A stretch of DNA of 64,000 bases from Bryoerythrophyllum caledonicum. Lineage: Eukaryota > Streptophyta > Bryopsida > Pottiales > Pottiaceae. The translations under genes were made by a program, and so were the position numbers. The stretch covers positions 9,488,501-9,552,500 of the forward strand of contig OZ020517.1 in NCBI GenBank assembly GCA_963971425.1. The letters are read 5' to 3'. Below, piece by piece: positions 24,412-35,320 of the stretch (position 1 is its first letter; every line of letters begins with the position of its first letter). Below the pieces are notes generated by a model. The model saw nothing but the letters and a program-made list of their open reading frames with translations, was not told the origin of the DNA and searched no databases.

Positions 24412-24475
24412 ATATTAGAAATAAAAGCACATAAGCAAATAAACATTCAATATCCTTTAAGTTCTTTGTAGATTA

Positions 24476-24640
24476 TTACTCCTTTCAGGACAATGGTCGA
24501 TTCTAGCCGCTGACAAAATCCACGAGTGTCGTAGATTTTGTCAGAAAAATCTACAATCCTTGTAGATTCTGTCAAAGAAAACTACAATCCTCGTAGATTC
24601 TGTCACCGTCCACATTCGACCATCGTCCTTAAAGGGTTAA
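24476..24640. mobile_element. Small TTAA element with internal direct repeats
   Basis: The right end read inward gives TTAACCCTTTAAGGACGATG, and the left end reads TTACTCCTTTCAGGACAATG, so the termini are inverted. Inside, a motif like TCTACAATCCTYGTAGATTC repeats with a period of about 35 bp. 165 bp, non-coding. Confidence 0.6.
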
Positions 24641-24761
24641 AGTATAGACTCCAAATGTTCAAAATTAAACACAAAAACAAAACATGATTTATGCCATGCA
24701 ATCGCTACAAGCATCACCATGGATTAGTGTCAAGGATGCTTGTTGCATGCGGAGCAACTTA

Positions 24762-25113
24762 CGGCCGCTTTAGACTACATTGGAGAAGTGCATCAATTGG
24801 TAAAGAAGTTTTGGCAAAGACATGGTTATTTGAGGCAGCTGGTGGGAGTTGCTCTTCTTTGGTGGTTTAATTTCCTGTCTAAAGGCTTGAGGCCGGACAA
24901 GAAACTAAACCACCAAAGAAGAACTCTTATAAAAAGAGCTCCCACATAAGCGGCCATTTCATTTTTTCATCCATGCTTGAAATTCTCCACTAGACAAGTC
25001 TTGGCCGTAGTCTAAACCCAATCTAGTGAAGAACTAATTTTACTCCAATCATCTTGCTCCATGTCCCTAGAATTCTTGACCATTGAACTTCTCCATGTAG
25101 TCTAAAGTGGCCC
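24762..25113. mobile_element. PIF/Harbinger-like fold-back MITE, 352 bp, TTA target site
   Basis: TTA (24759-24761 and 25114-25116) flanks inverted ends CGGCCGCTTTAGACTACAT and GGGCCACTTTAGACTACAT. A second inverted pair of about 33 bp lies inside (roughly 24845-24878 against 24894-24930), so single-stranded copies would fold into a nested hairpin. No transposase frame. Confidence 0.7.
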
Positions 25114-25234
25114 TTAGTCACGTATTGTGACCAATAAATTAGGACTAGACTTGTTCAATTGACTCAATTGAACAGCTAAATACAAACTACCCATATTTTT
25201 ATGTTTTGTTGAAAGCAACGATGATCAAATAAAC

Positions 25235-25405
25235 AAAGAAGAAGAAGAACGCCGGTCTCTAAAGGAGACCGGCGTGAATAAAGTGTTTGTTCGTTCCACT
25301 ACTAAGACCATGCCTACCGGACAAGGAGTTAGTAAGCTACAAGAAGGAGTTGTACCCCCTTTTGAGGATGAAGAAGAAGTCATGTTGTACCATAAATCTT
25401 AGCTC
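25235..25405 (-). mobile_element. LINE 3'-tail copy with intact hairpin
   Basis: On the minus strand it runs CCCTTTT-type block, CGGTAGGCATGGTCTTAGTA, GTGGAACGAACA, ACACTTTATTCACG, hairpin and CTTCTTCTTCTTT. Hairpin arms are CGCCGGTCTC (25250-25259) and GAGACCGGCG (25265-25274). It matches the end of LINE copy 2 (52555-52723) over about 120 bases. Its 5' end and target duplication were not resolved. Confidence 0.65.
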
Positions 25406-25427
25406 CTTTTTTTTGGTCTTTTCTGGA

Positions 25428-25650
25428 TTAACCTATAAAGGACCAGTCATTTAAGAGGAATTTCTACTCCATTGATTAAAAATTGTCAAGATGAACTTTT
25501 TGAGAATGCAAATGTAGGATCTTCTTCTAATCTTGTATGAGATGATGTGGTAAAAAAATTGTGAATCTTGATCAGAAGGATTGAAAGATGATTGCACTCA
25601 GAGTGAAAAAAAATTCCCCTCAAACGTACACCTTGTCCTTTAGAAGTAAA
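25428..25650 (+). mobile_element. Short TTAA element (about 225-bp subfamily)
   Basis: Starts TTAACCTATAAAGGACCAG and ends CTTGTCCTTTAGAAGTAA. It shares CCATTGATTAAAAATTG, GATCTTCTTC and GATGATGTGGTAAAA with the elements at 44525-44747 and 47825-48050. Non-coding. Confidence 0.6.
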
Positions 25651-28260
25651 CACAGAGCTTGAGGGATTTCTTTCAATTATTTAAAATGAGAAAAGGAGTT
25701 AGAACTCCCAACACTTTAGCCTTAACGCCTAAAAGTGCATGCAAATGCAATGCAAAAGTGAGTGGAAAAGCCACACATCCTCTTGCACCGTAAGGGGATA
25801 ATTTACATACAACGTCCAAAGAAATTTGCTTTCTCCTACATAGGTTTTAGTTGTTTATTTCAGAGAGAAGGTAGATGAAACTTAGAGAATGAAGACTGAG
25901 TGAGTTGTGAAATCTCTGGTGAGGGGAGGTGGGACTTTGCCACAGGAAAGAGTGTGTGGGCACCAAGAGGTGGCTGATCTTGGTGAGAGCTCCCCATACA
26001 TTTTAGATATAAGAAGTGAGAGAGGCTTGGGAAGCAGATCACGTTGGAAAGGGCTTACAAGCAACAAATCTGGAGTTTGAGGAGTGATTGCATGAGTGTT
26101 AGATCTATGGTGTGTTTTTTTGAGAAGCTGGGAGCAAGTGTTGGCACATAGATGTAACTTAGCCTCGTGTGACAAGATCTGCCCCTGATCTGAAAGCTGG
26201 ATATCAAATCTGTAGGCCTCTCTTTTAGTTGATACACCTCCTAAACCGAGTTATTCACCTTCATAGTATAACAAGAAAGACAAGTCCAACGCGACTACAT
26301 CACATCAACAACTCTCCATAGTCCAAGATCCACAACATTTGCAACCTCGAGATCAAGCAGCCGCACCCTCAGCCCTGGAGCGCATCACAATCAGCAACAA
26401 CAAGCACACACGCCACACATCCCAACAACAAGAAACGCATCTGCCTCTGTGAGTCTCACCAAGGATACTCACTCATTTCCCTTCTTTGGTTAATGCATTA
26501 GATCTGCAGCTCACACACATTAGCCAACACTAGATTTTTCACAATTTTCTTCTTGATATAACTTCATAAGTTACATAGATCACCAACAGTGATAGTAATA
26601 GCCTAACCAAATAAACATAACTTAACCCTAGATCACAAAAACCCTTGCACACACATAGAGATCTCCACATATACAATAGAGCGCGGAAGCACTGCGCATT
26701 TTTTCCTAGACTCTTGCAGGCGCATACAGGATGTTGCAAGCGCACAAATACATGCATCAAGCTTGAACGAGCACTTCCCATCCAGCAACAAAGTGAGGAG
26801 CCGCCGTTTAGATCCTTCAACCTCCCATTTGGATCCTTCAACCTGTAGCAACGAAAACAACCTTAGCATCGCAACAGGAAGAAACCCAAAAGAGCAACGA
26901 CACAAGAAGAAATACAAACCCTAAAAACCTTCACCGACCGACAACAATAGGACCCGGACTGTCACAACACGCACATCAGGACTAGTACCCTCAGCAAGCG
27001 CAGGGACTCAACGAAGGTGCAAGGACTTGGACTCTTAGCACGTGTAGGGACCTGGACCATATAAACAAACGCTTTATTCACCCTCAGCAAAAGCAGAGAC
27101 TTGGACAGACTCTCAATAGGGGCAGGGACTCGGATTCTCAACAGGCGTAGAGACTTAGACTGCACAACAAGTACAAAGACTCAACACAACATCGACACAA
27201 AAGACGGAGACAGTAGCGCGACTCAGCAGACCCAAGGAAGGTTACAACGAAGATAGTAGCCCGACTCAGCAAACACAAGGAAGACTACAACGAAGACTAC
27301 ACAGAGACTCTGTAGACATAAGGAAGACTACAACGAAAACTACACTAAAGTCTGCTGACCCAGCAGACACAACGAAGACTACACAAAGACTGAGCCTACG
27401 CACACAGGACCAAGCTCGACCCAGCCGACAACAGAAACCCAACACATCGACCCAACCTAACACATCAACAAGACTCAACGTGACACATCACGCGACTCAC
27501 TCGCACATGATACAAACCATCGACACAAAACAGCCCGACACAGTCAGCACATCAACTCACAGTCGACACAACAACTCACAATCGACACAACAACTCACAA
27601 TCGACACAACAACTCACAGTCGACACGCGACACAGTCGACACGAGACACAGTCGACACGCGACACAGTGAGGCCAACAACTCACAGGGATTCAACACCGC
27701 TCACCCCAACACTCGACACAGCAACCCACAAGGACTCTACACATGCACACTTGCTCAACCCAGCAGACGTCCAACTTAAGAAGAACAACGGCCCACAGGA
27801 CTGCAAGTAACCAGACCAACGACCCTAGTGAGAAACAGGTAGCGACCCCTCCCTGCCCGACCCACCCAACTCCACCAGCGACCTACCCCAACCCGACTCA
27901 CGACCTACCCAATCCCTTCCATGACCTACCACATCCCCAACGACCTCCTCCAAGCATAGCCAATGACCTACCGCATCCATTATTAACCTACCACAACCTT
28001 TAATCCCCAAGCCCAGTGACTCCAGGCCAACGTCCTCCATCAGCCAGTTCCTAATCCCAATGACCTCACCCACCATGGACGCCATGGACACCGAGAACCA
28101 ATACCAAGGAGTTATGAAGATCATAGAGACTGACGAATTAGCCTCAAAGACAAGCGGAGGTCCTAGCCCATTCAAAAATGCTAGAGGTAACCATCCCACC
28201 CCCATCTAGGTCTCCACCCCTAACCTTTTCTCATTTCGATTTTGGTTGGGCTTCTCCACT
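25651..28260. other. Region upstream of the LINE; low-complexity A/C-rich part
   Basis: No gene recognised. From about 26900 the plus strand becomes rich in A and C and poor in T, like the LINE downstream, so part of it may be the LINE 5' UTR. The LINE 5' end could not be fixed. Frames on both strands here follow the composition and are not convincing. Confidence 0.4.
26955..28000 (+). repeat. Clusters of imperfect minisatellite repeats
   Basis: Successive irregular arrays: AGGGACTYGGAC-type units at 26970-27170, ACAACGAAGACTACAC-type units at 27240-27400, CAACTCACARTCGACA and GACACRGTCGACACG units at 27545-27670, and ACGACCTACCCMA-type units at 27860-27990. They may be a repeated LINE 5' UTR, as in some other LINEs, but that is inference. 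Confidence 0.5.
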
Positions 28261-29718
28261 ATGGAAAAGCTTGCCATAGATGCAGGACATGAGCCCTTGT
28301 TCAGTGGAGAGAGTGTCAGGGACATGATCACCCGTGGGGTACCCAAAGAAGAAGCAGAGGAGGCCAGCGGCGCCATGGTGGCCTACCCTAGGATCCCATA
28401 ACTCTTATACTCTTCGATACGCAACGACAACATCAAGGGACAACACTACAACCTTACACAGGTACCCTTTGATATCCCTACAAACTCTATCACTAGGCTC
28501 TCCTATGACTTTCATGTGGCAATTCACTTTGAATTGCCACCACACCCCATGTATCATGATGATGTGAAGAGGCTAGCCCTAGCTAGGCTCGAACAAATGC
28601 AAATACCATTAGGCACTAATCTAATAGACCCCATGGCCGTTCTATGCAAAGGGGTCAAAAAAGAGGGACAAAAGGGTGTATGGTCAGGCATTATCAAATT
28701 ACACCTCCTTAGGCCAGAGGTAGATGCTATTGCCCTCCTTTGTGGCACTAGATACTTCATCCTACATTTGGACCCTATAGGACAGGCCTCATTAGGGAAA
28801 GTATGCAAAACTTTCCATACATTAGCACGGAAGAACTTATCAGTGCGAATCAAGAGTGAGTCCCTCAAAGGTGTGATTGCCCACACCCTTTTCCAGGACG
28901 TGGTGACAAATAGTTTCTCGAGAAACTTGGAATTCGAGATTACAGATGTGCAAACGGTACAAGAGGATTCACATGCCTTTATAGTTGCCCCAACCCCTCA
29001 ACAGGCCAAGAAATTTGAACTCCACCAAATTACCACACACCATGAGGTGATACCAGCGCGTGCAAGTAGCTCTGGAGGCCTCTCTCCAGCTGATAGAGCC
29101 AAGAAGGACGCATTGACGGTCACCCTTTCCCATCTTCCCATCCTTATGAGTGTGGCAGAAACCACAGCAGCCATTCATCAAACCTTTGAGGCCAAGAATG
29201 TCATTTCATTATGGTTCCACAGGCAGTACAGAAGAATGTACAATGGCAGTGCCAATGTGCAATTCCCTAACCCCATCATCTACCGCCAATTTCTACACAA
29301 GACATTCACTATTGGACGACATCAAGTGGAGATTTCTCCCAACCGCCGCAGCCTCAAAGGTGATGACCCACCCACCACCGCATTGTTGGAGAAGTGGGGC
29401 TTTAATGACATCAACAAAGCCCTCGTAAACACCGTGGAGTCTCTCCAAGCTACCCCAACTCCTGCAAACATAACCAGGTCAGAAATGACTTCCATCATAG
29501 ATGCAGGTAACAAGAGACTGCGACAGGAGCTCAACACCCTCAGAGAGAACATCATCAAGGATACAATGGCCAACACTGACAACCGCACTAGTGAGTTACA
29601 GGCGAAGCTCTCAAATGTGGAGCAACTAATGACCTATGCATTGATGGCAATGCAACAAATTACAGGATCGCGGCCACCCACTATCCCAGCCTTAGAAGAC
29701 CACTCAAACGTGGACTGA
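28261..29718 (+). pseudogene. LINE ORF1 protein (RRM-like plus coiled coil)
   Basis: Open from 28402 to the stop at 29718. The same frame continues upstream to an ATG at 28261 except for one TAA at 28399-28401, so 28261 is probably the original start. The region at about 29110-29360 reads like an RNA-recognition motif: LTVTLSHLP as the first strand and NGSANVQFPNPIIYRQFL as an RNP1-like strand and helix. A C-terminal segment at about 29485-29650 is rich in leucine, glutamate and lysine/arginine at heptad-like spacing and probably forms a coiled coil. RRM and coiled-coil ORF1 proteins bind LINE RNA and multimerise (family knowledge). Confidence 0.65.
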
Positions 29719-29720
29719 CC

Positions 29721-30750
29721 AAGGACTATAGCCGAAGATATCACCAATGCAGCACCACATGGAGGGACAAGGTTTGCATCCCTCCCCTCTATATTCTCCA
29801 CTTCTTTTCAAACACTCCCTTACTCATTAAAAGTATTATCCCCTCTAGTATGTTATCTCCTCCTTACTACGATATACTAGTTAGTAATGTCACACTTACT
29901 ACAATAGTACCCCCCATACAACTACAACTAGATGTAAACCTTCAAAGTCTCCACTCTCTCTCTACCTTGCCTTTACTAATGATACATCCTTACACTATCA
30001 TAGTTGCAATACACACTACCCTCACCATAGTCCTCACCCCCCTCTCACTAGTCACCTCCTACTCTAGATATACTCTCTACCTTTGCTACAAGATACCTAC
30101 AAATAAATGCATGACTTGGAGACCACATGGTAGGTACATGTACTGGTTTTGGGGTTTCACCCCACATATCTATAAACATTGTCATTCCATATACCATTAC
30201 GGTATGAATATCTCTGGGGAAAACACATACGAAATACACACACTCAACACTCAAACATCCTTACCACGTTTTTACATCACAAACATACCTCACACATACA
30301 CACACAATACACTAGCCCTACTTCCACACACACCTCCAACTTACATGTCACCTCTTACACACATCTTCCAAAACCACAAACAAACAAACTATCACCAATA
30401 CAAACTCACCTCAAAAAATCAAAACAATCGCACACACACTCACATACATACACACACACAAACACATCAAAACAAATACACAAACACCCACACACTCGCA
30501 CACACATATAAACACACAAAATAAAACCACAAATACACATGTACACACATACACAAAAACACATCCACACAACCAAATACACACACACAAGCCCAAAAAC
30601 AAACATAATACATACACACATATACACATACACAAACTCACACACCCACACTCACAAACAAAAACCTACTTACAAAAAACCGCAAAAACACATACAAAAA
30701 CACATCTAGAAAAAAATTATAAACAAGCCAACACAAACTCTATAAAAAAT
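29721..30750 (+). other. Inter-ORF spacer with CA-rich low complexity
   Basis: Between LINE ORF1 and ORF2. A 224-codon frame at 29850-30524 is open but its second half is only CA-repeat translation (His/Thr). From about 30285 to 30700 the sequence is dominated by CACA and CAAA runs. It may be spacer or a decayed N-terminal part of ORF2. Confidence 0.5.
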
Positions 30751-31209
30751 ATGCATCCAAAGATAACACTTAGAATGACGGGAAAAAACAATATCACAAC
30801 AAATTCCACAAACAAAAACATAAACACGTACATTAATAAAAACACTAAAACCAGAAACATAAAAACAAAAAAACACCTAGAATATATACAAAAAAACCAA
30901 AAACAACACACTAAACCATCACACTACAAAATACTATTATTACTATGTGGAGATATAGAAACCAATCCAGGACCCATGCCTAATGTATTAAAAAGACATC
31001 CCACAACACATAAGAAAAACGCCAAAATTTACTTCATACCAAATACCATAAAACTACAACCGGAATACAAACACATTGCTCATACATTCTCACCCCTTTT
31101 TAAAACCACACATATACTACATCAACTACACAACACAACACATCCAAATATTGCCCAATATATACAACAAAAAATACGCATCCATCAACACATATTTTCT
31201 ACGCCCTAG
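30751..31209 (+). pseudogene. LINE ORF2 N-terminus with 2A-like ribosome-skipping motif
   Basis: The ATG at 30751 opens 152 codons. Residues 67-75 (30949-30975) read GDIETNPGP, an exact fit to the D-(V/I)-E-x-N-P-G-P consensus of 2A peptides, directly after a hydrophobic run (KILLLLC). In 2A peptides the ribosome fails to join the final Gly and Pro, releasing the upstream peptide (family knowledge). Animal LINEs of several clades carry 2A motifs at the same place, the ORF2 N-terminus before the endonuclease. The upstream 66 residues are Lys/Asn/Thr-rich. The frame ends at TAG 31207, but the adjacent frame is open from about 31190, indicating one frameshift. Confidence 0.75.
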
Positions 31210-32507
31210 TAGTTACCATCCACCCAAACATAAACGAATGTAACCGTCTTCTAAATTTACAAAACCCGAATATAATTACATGGACCAACACACTACTACG
31301 AACCTTATCAAACTTACAAAACCCACCCGAAAGACATATTCATACCACACACCCTTATACAAAATTTCTTGAAGATAACCTAAATATCATAAACCACGGA
31401 AACTCAATACATAAAGAAATATACGACTTCTTACACAGTCAAACTGAACCTCCGTCAAACTTCACAATAAAACAAAAATTCCCTTACCTTCCTAACAATC
31501 TAATTAATGAGTCACTAAAATATTTAAACCCCATACCAGAATATATTCATCCACCCCCCCCACCCTCTTACCTCCCTCCACAAAACCAAAGTATTAACTC
31601 AAACAATAGAGACGCAAACATAATTACATGGAATGCCTCATCTCTAAACACCGCTCTCCCTAGCCTACAAGCCTTGGTCACATATACAAACACGTCACCG
31701 GCAATCATAGTTATACAAGAAACAAAACTATCGGCCACAAAATCTACTAAATACATACAAAACATTTTTCAAGACCACAAACTTATTTTTAACAATACAC
31801 ATGCACTAACAAGGTGCATACAACAACGCAGACCATACACACCGAGCCGCGGTGGCCTCCTTACACTAATACACAAGAACTACGCTTTTCTACGCAACAT
31901 CAAAAAAATTCCTACCCGAATGCACATATCTCCTTACCTTCAAATAATTAAAATCGTTAATCAACCACTACAACCATGGTTAATCTTTCATATGTATATG
32001 CCCTCCCATCCCGAAGATACTAGATTTATTATAGACATACAAAACACCATTACATCTCAAACAAATCAAAACCCTAACCATACCTACCTGTTATGTGGAG
32101 ACTTCAACAGAGACATAGCTTTAATCGGTCGACAAAACGGAAACCATAACACCCCTCCTCAAACCATAGACTACCAATGGCGCCACTTCACAGAAAACTT
32201 AAACTTTACCTATATAAATACTGATACACAATATTCCAAACAAGGCGGATATAACTACAGTGATTGGAGCCTAATAGACAGCTTTTACATAAATACAAAT
32301 AACATTACACAATACACCTCTACAACAAATAAAGATACTACTCTCAACTCGGATCACTCGCCTATACAACTTCACATCCCAAATAACACACTAATTAGTC
32401 GCACCCCTATAATCACAAACAAGGATACTATCAGGATACTAAACCCTATCCCAAAAGATAATTTAGAAAAATTCAACACAAAGTTCTTTGAAAATAACTC
32501 CATATAA
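31190..32507 (+). pseudogene. LINE ORF2 linker and APE-type endonuclease domain
   Basis: One frame is open from about 31190 to the TAA at 32505. The first 130 codons are an unrecognised linker ending in a proline run. The endonuclease spans about 31590-32400 with blocks NIITWNASSL, IIVIQETKL (catalytic Glu), RGGLLTLI, YLLCGDFNRD (Asp-Asn pair), SLIDSFYI and LNSDHSPIQL (Asp-His). This is the full set of APE/exonuclease-III-like motifs, so the domain nicks target DNA in the active element. All catalytic positions are visible here. Confidence 0.85.
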
Positions 32508-35220
32508 ATTAACTCTCTCATAAACACCCTTGAAAATAACAACCAACTCTCCCCAACACAATGGCACGAAACGTGCCACACCCTAGATACACTTATAAAT
32601 AATATCTCCAATACATTGGAACAAACTTGTAAAGCCCAACCAATACGACAAATGACAAACAGATCATCACAACAAGGTGGTTATCTATCCCGCAAACTAT
32701 CCAAAAAATGGAAACAACACATAACCACATACCATATAATACAAAAAACTATTAGAATCGTAAAAAATAACCCACAATGGCGTAATCACCCCATATGTAA
32801 CGACTTAACAACCTTGCACCATACCCAAATCCCTGCCCCACCCCCCCCGGACTTACCCCATGAGACATAGATAAAAGACATTGCACTAATCGCAAAAAAT
32901 GCCAAAATACAAGCCCGGAAAGTAACTACAAATTACTCCGGAGATAATATTAAAAAAGCCATCTCAAAATAGAGACAATTATACAAAACTAGCCCTAAAA
33001 AAATAAATAGAAGAGTTTAAAAAAAACTAGAATCCCCACCACTAGATTGTATCACTAATCAACATCATAACATTCTAACTAGCCCGGAAGATATTGCAAA
33101 CGAAATATTCAACCAACAGAGTCAAAATAATAGACCCACAGTACCAACATGCAACTACCAACCACAACATTCTATCGAATGCACATGCGCAGTACGCCAA
33201 TATCCATGGCATGACCTAGATGGATTTACCTTAGACAAACGAGGAAAACCTGAAATTCCTCTACACACATACTTCAACAGAGCCATATATGACACATGTC
33301 TCCGCAACCTCGGAAATAACAAAGCCCCATGGCCAGACCGTATACCGAACTCAATACTCAAAAACATGCCCCCAAGATTTAATAAATTACTATTTCTATT
33401 TTTCTCTCATTGCTACAAACAAAAACAAATACCAGCCTCATGGAAAACAGGTGCAACAATTTTATTATACAAGAAAGGGGATCCTACAATATTACCAAAT
33501 CATAGACCAATCGCATTAGCCAACACAATATATAAACTCTACACCAGTACACTTACAACAATATCATCCTCATATGGTGAAAAGTTTAAAATCCTACACG
33601 ACAGTCAGAAAGGATTTAGAGCAGAAAGAAGCACTTCCAGACAAATACAAACTATAATAGCGGCACTAGAAGACCCACGATTCACAAATCAAGACATATA
33701 TATTTTATATGTTGACTTCAAAAACGCCTTTGGCTCTATAGACCACACTCGATTATTAGCAATAATGACTGATATTGGGTATCCAAAAGATGCAACTGCA
33801 CTAGTTGGAAATATCTACTCCCAATCATCTACCTACTACACCGGTGAACACTTTGGTAAAACTAAGCCTATCCCCATTCATAGAGGCACCATACAAGGAG
33901 ACACCCTTAGTCCATATCTATTCATTATATTTTTAGAACCACTACTTAGATGACTAGAGCGAGGCAATAATGGATACACATTTGGTACATCACAAACCAC
34001 CATAAACCCTGCTGCCTACGCCGATGACCTTTCTACTATAACTAACAAAATAAAATCATTACAAACACAAATTGATAAAATTGACAGATATTGTAAATGG
34101 ACTGGTATGGACGTAGGTGTCCCAAAATGCGCCGCCACAGGATGCCCAAACAAATCCAAAATGAACCCAACTACATTTAAAGCCCTAATGCAAGCTTCTA
34201 ACATCAACTACCGAGGTCAACCAATCCCCATACTACACCAAAACGAAGCATATGTTTACCTAGGCACAAATCTTGTTCCATCTCTAAAATGGAAAATCCA
34301 AACTCACACTACGACCATAAAACTCATTAAACAATGCAAAGAATTAACAACATGTCCGGCCACTATGAAACAAAAAATTAAAATGGTTGACACCGTAATA
34401 TGCCCAGGTGTAGCATACAGTTTCTACGCTGTACCATACTCTATGCCAGCCATTAAAAAACTGGACCAAAAGATCAGAGCCATACAAAAAACCATTTGTG
34501 GCATGCCAAAATGCATGTCAAATGCAATAACCCAACTACCACATAACCTATTTGGACTCGAAGCTTTCTCCCTCAAAAATGCCTACCTAAGGGGGGTTTC
34601 ACACTAGGGGCCAAGCTCGAGGGGCCGAGCAAATCTAGCAATTTGATTGGCCTAGAGTTGAAAATCGGCCCGTGGGCCTTCACACTAGGGGCCAAGGGCC
34701 AAGGGCCGAAGGGCACCAAAATGCTTACATGGCAACACTTTTTGAGAATTTTGGTGCCAATAGTTCGGCCCCTCGAGGAGAGTTTGGGTCCAACAAGAAT
34801 AGAAACCCAAACTCTTGCCGAGGGGCCGAACATTTTCTCATTAAAATAATTTTAATAAATTTTTACAACTCCAAAACTCGGCCCCTCGGCATAGTTTGGT
34901 CTTCAATGGAGTTCGGCCCTTGGGCTTAGTGTGAAACGCCCCTAAGATGCATAGGGGAACAATTACAAAATGCCTTAAATGACAAAGGTAGGCTCGGAAA
35001 AATATATAATGGGCTAACACATTATGTTCTTGCTCAATATGGTGGGGCCGAAAATATACCTAGAATTAAAAGCACAGATTGCATAAGATCACCAATAACT
35101 CGAACACTCTTCCTATTAAAACACGTAGCTAAAATTCACCTTAAGAGTACACTCCCAAATTTTCTATTTGACCAAACATCATTAGAAAAAGTATGGCGGC
35201 AAGAAAACACTAAAGCATAA
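32508..35220 (+). pseudogene. LINE ORF2 reverse transcriptase (interrupted by a MITE)
   Basis: Continues in the same frame as the endonuclease to 34587, with stops at about 32868, 32970, 33018 and 33951. Reverse transcriptase blocks: NKAPWPDRIP, TGATILLYKKGD, PNHRPIAL, DSQKGFRAERST, YVDFKNAFGSIDH, GTIQGDTLSPYLF and the catalytic AYADD (about 34017). The thumb/connection follows, with YLGTNLVP. At 34588 a 352-bp MITE breaks the codons for Tyr-Leu-Arg. The protein resumes after 34945 (CIGEQLQNAL) and ends near 35220 in this frame. The same region in copy 2 has no insertion. Confidence 0.85.
34591..34942. mobile_element. PIF/Harbinger-like MITE inserted in the LINE reverse transcriptase
   Basis: TAA (34588-34590 and 34943-34945) flanks 16-bp inverted ends GGGGGGTTTCACACTA and GGGGCGTTTCACACTA, one mismatch. 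Removing 352 bp plus one TAA restores continuity with copy 2. The interior is GC-rich, with repeated GGGGCC(A/G)A blocks. Short frames inside are incidental. A diverged copy lies at 21647-22352. Confidence 0.85.
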
Positions 35221-35320
35221 CACACTCAACGCCCAACTCTCCCAAAAACTTTTACAAAAATTCCTCTCAAAAAATATTTTCGAATTAAAACAAATCACTT
35301 TACCAAACGGCACACACATT

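Noticed and set aside
29850-30524. 224-codon plus-strand frame
   Set aside because: The second half is CA-repeat translation and the first half has no motif; kept only as inter-ORF spacer.
30406-30651. Minus-strand Cys/Val/Phe-rich small frames resembling membrane peptides
   Set aside because: They are the complement of CACACA repeats.
28399-33953. Alternative genetic code (TAA/TAG read as Gln) suggested by in-frame stops in the LINE
   Set aside because: The YUCCA gene ends normally with TAG and has no internal stops. The LINE also has frameshifts and a TGA, so decay is the simpler explanation.
34573-34929. Small conserved proteins in the MITE (similar peptides also at 22050-22274)
   Set aside because: The similarity is explained by DNA homology between two MITE copies; neither frame has transposase motifs or a consistent start.
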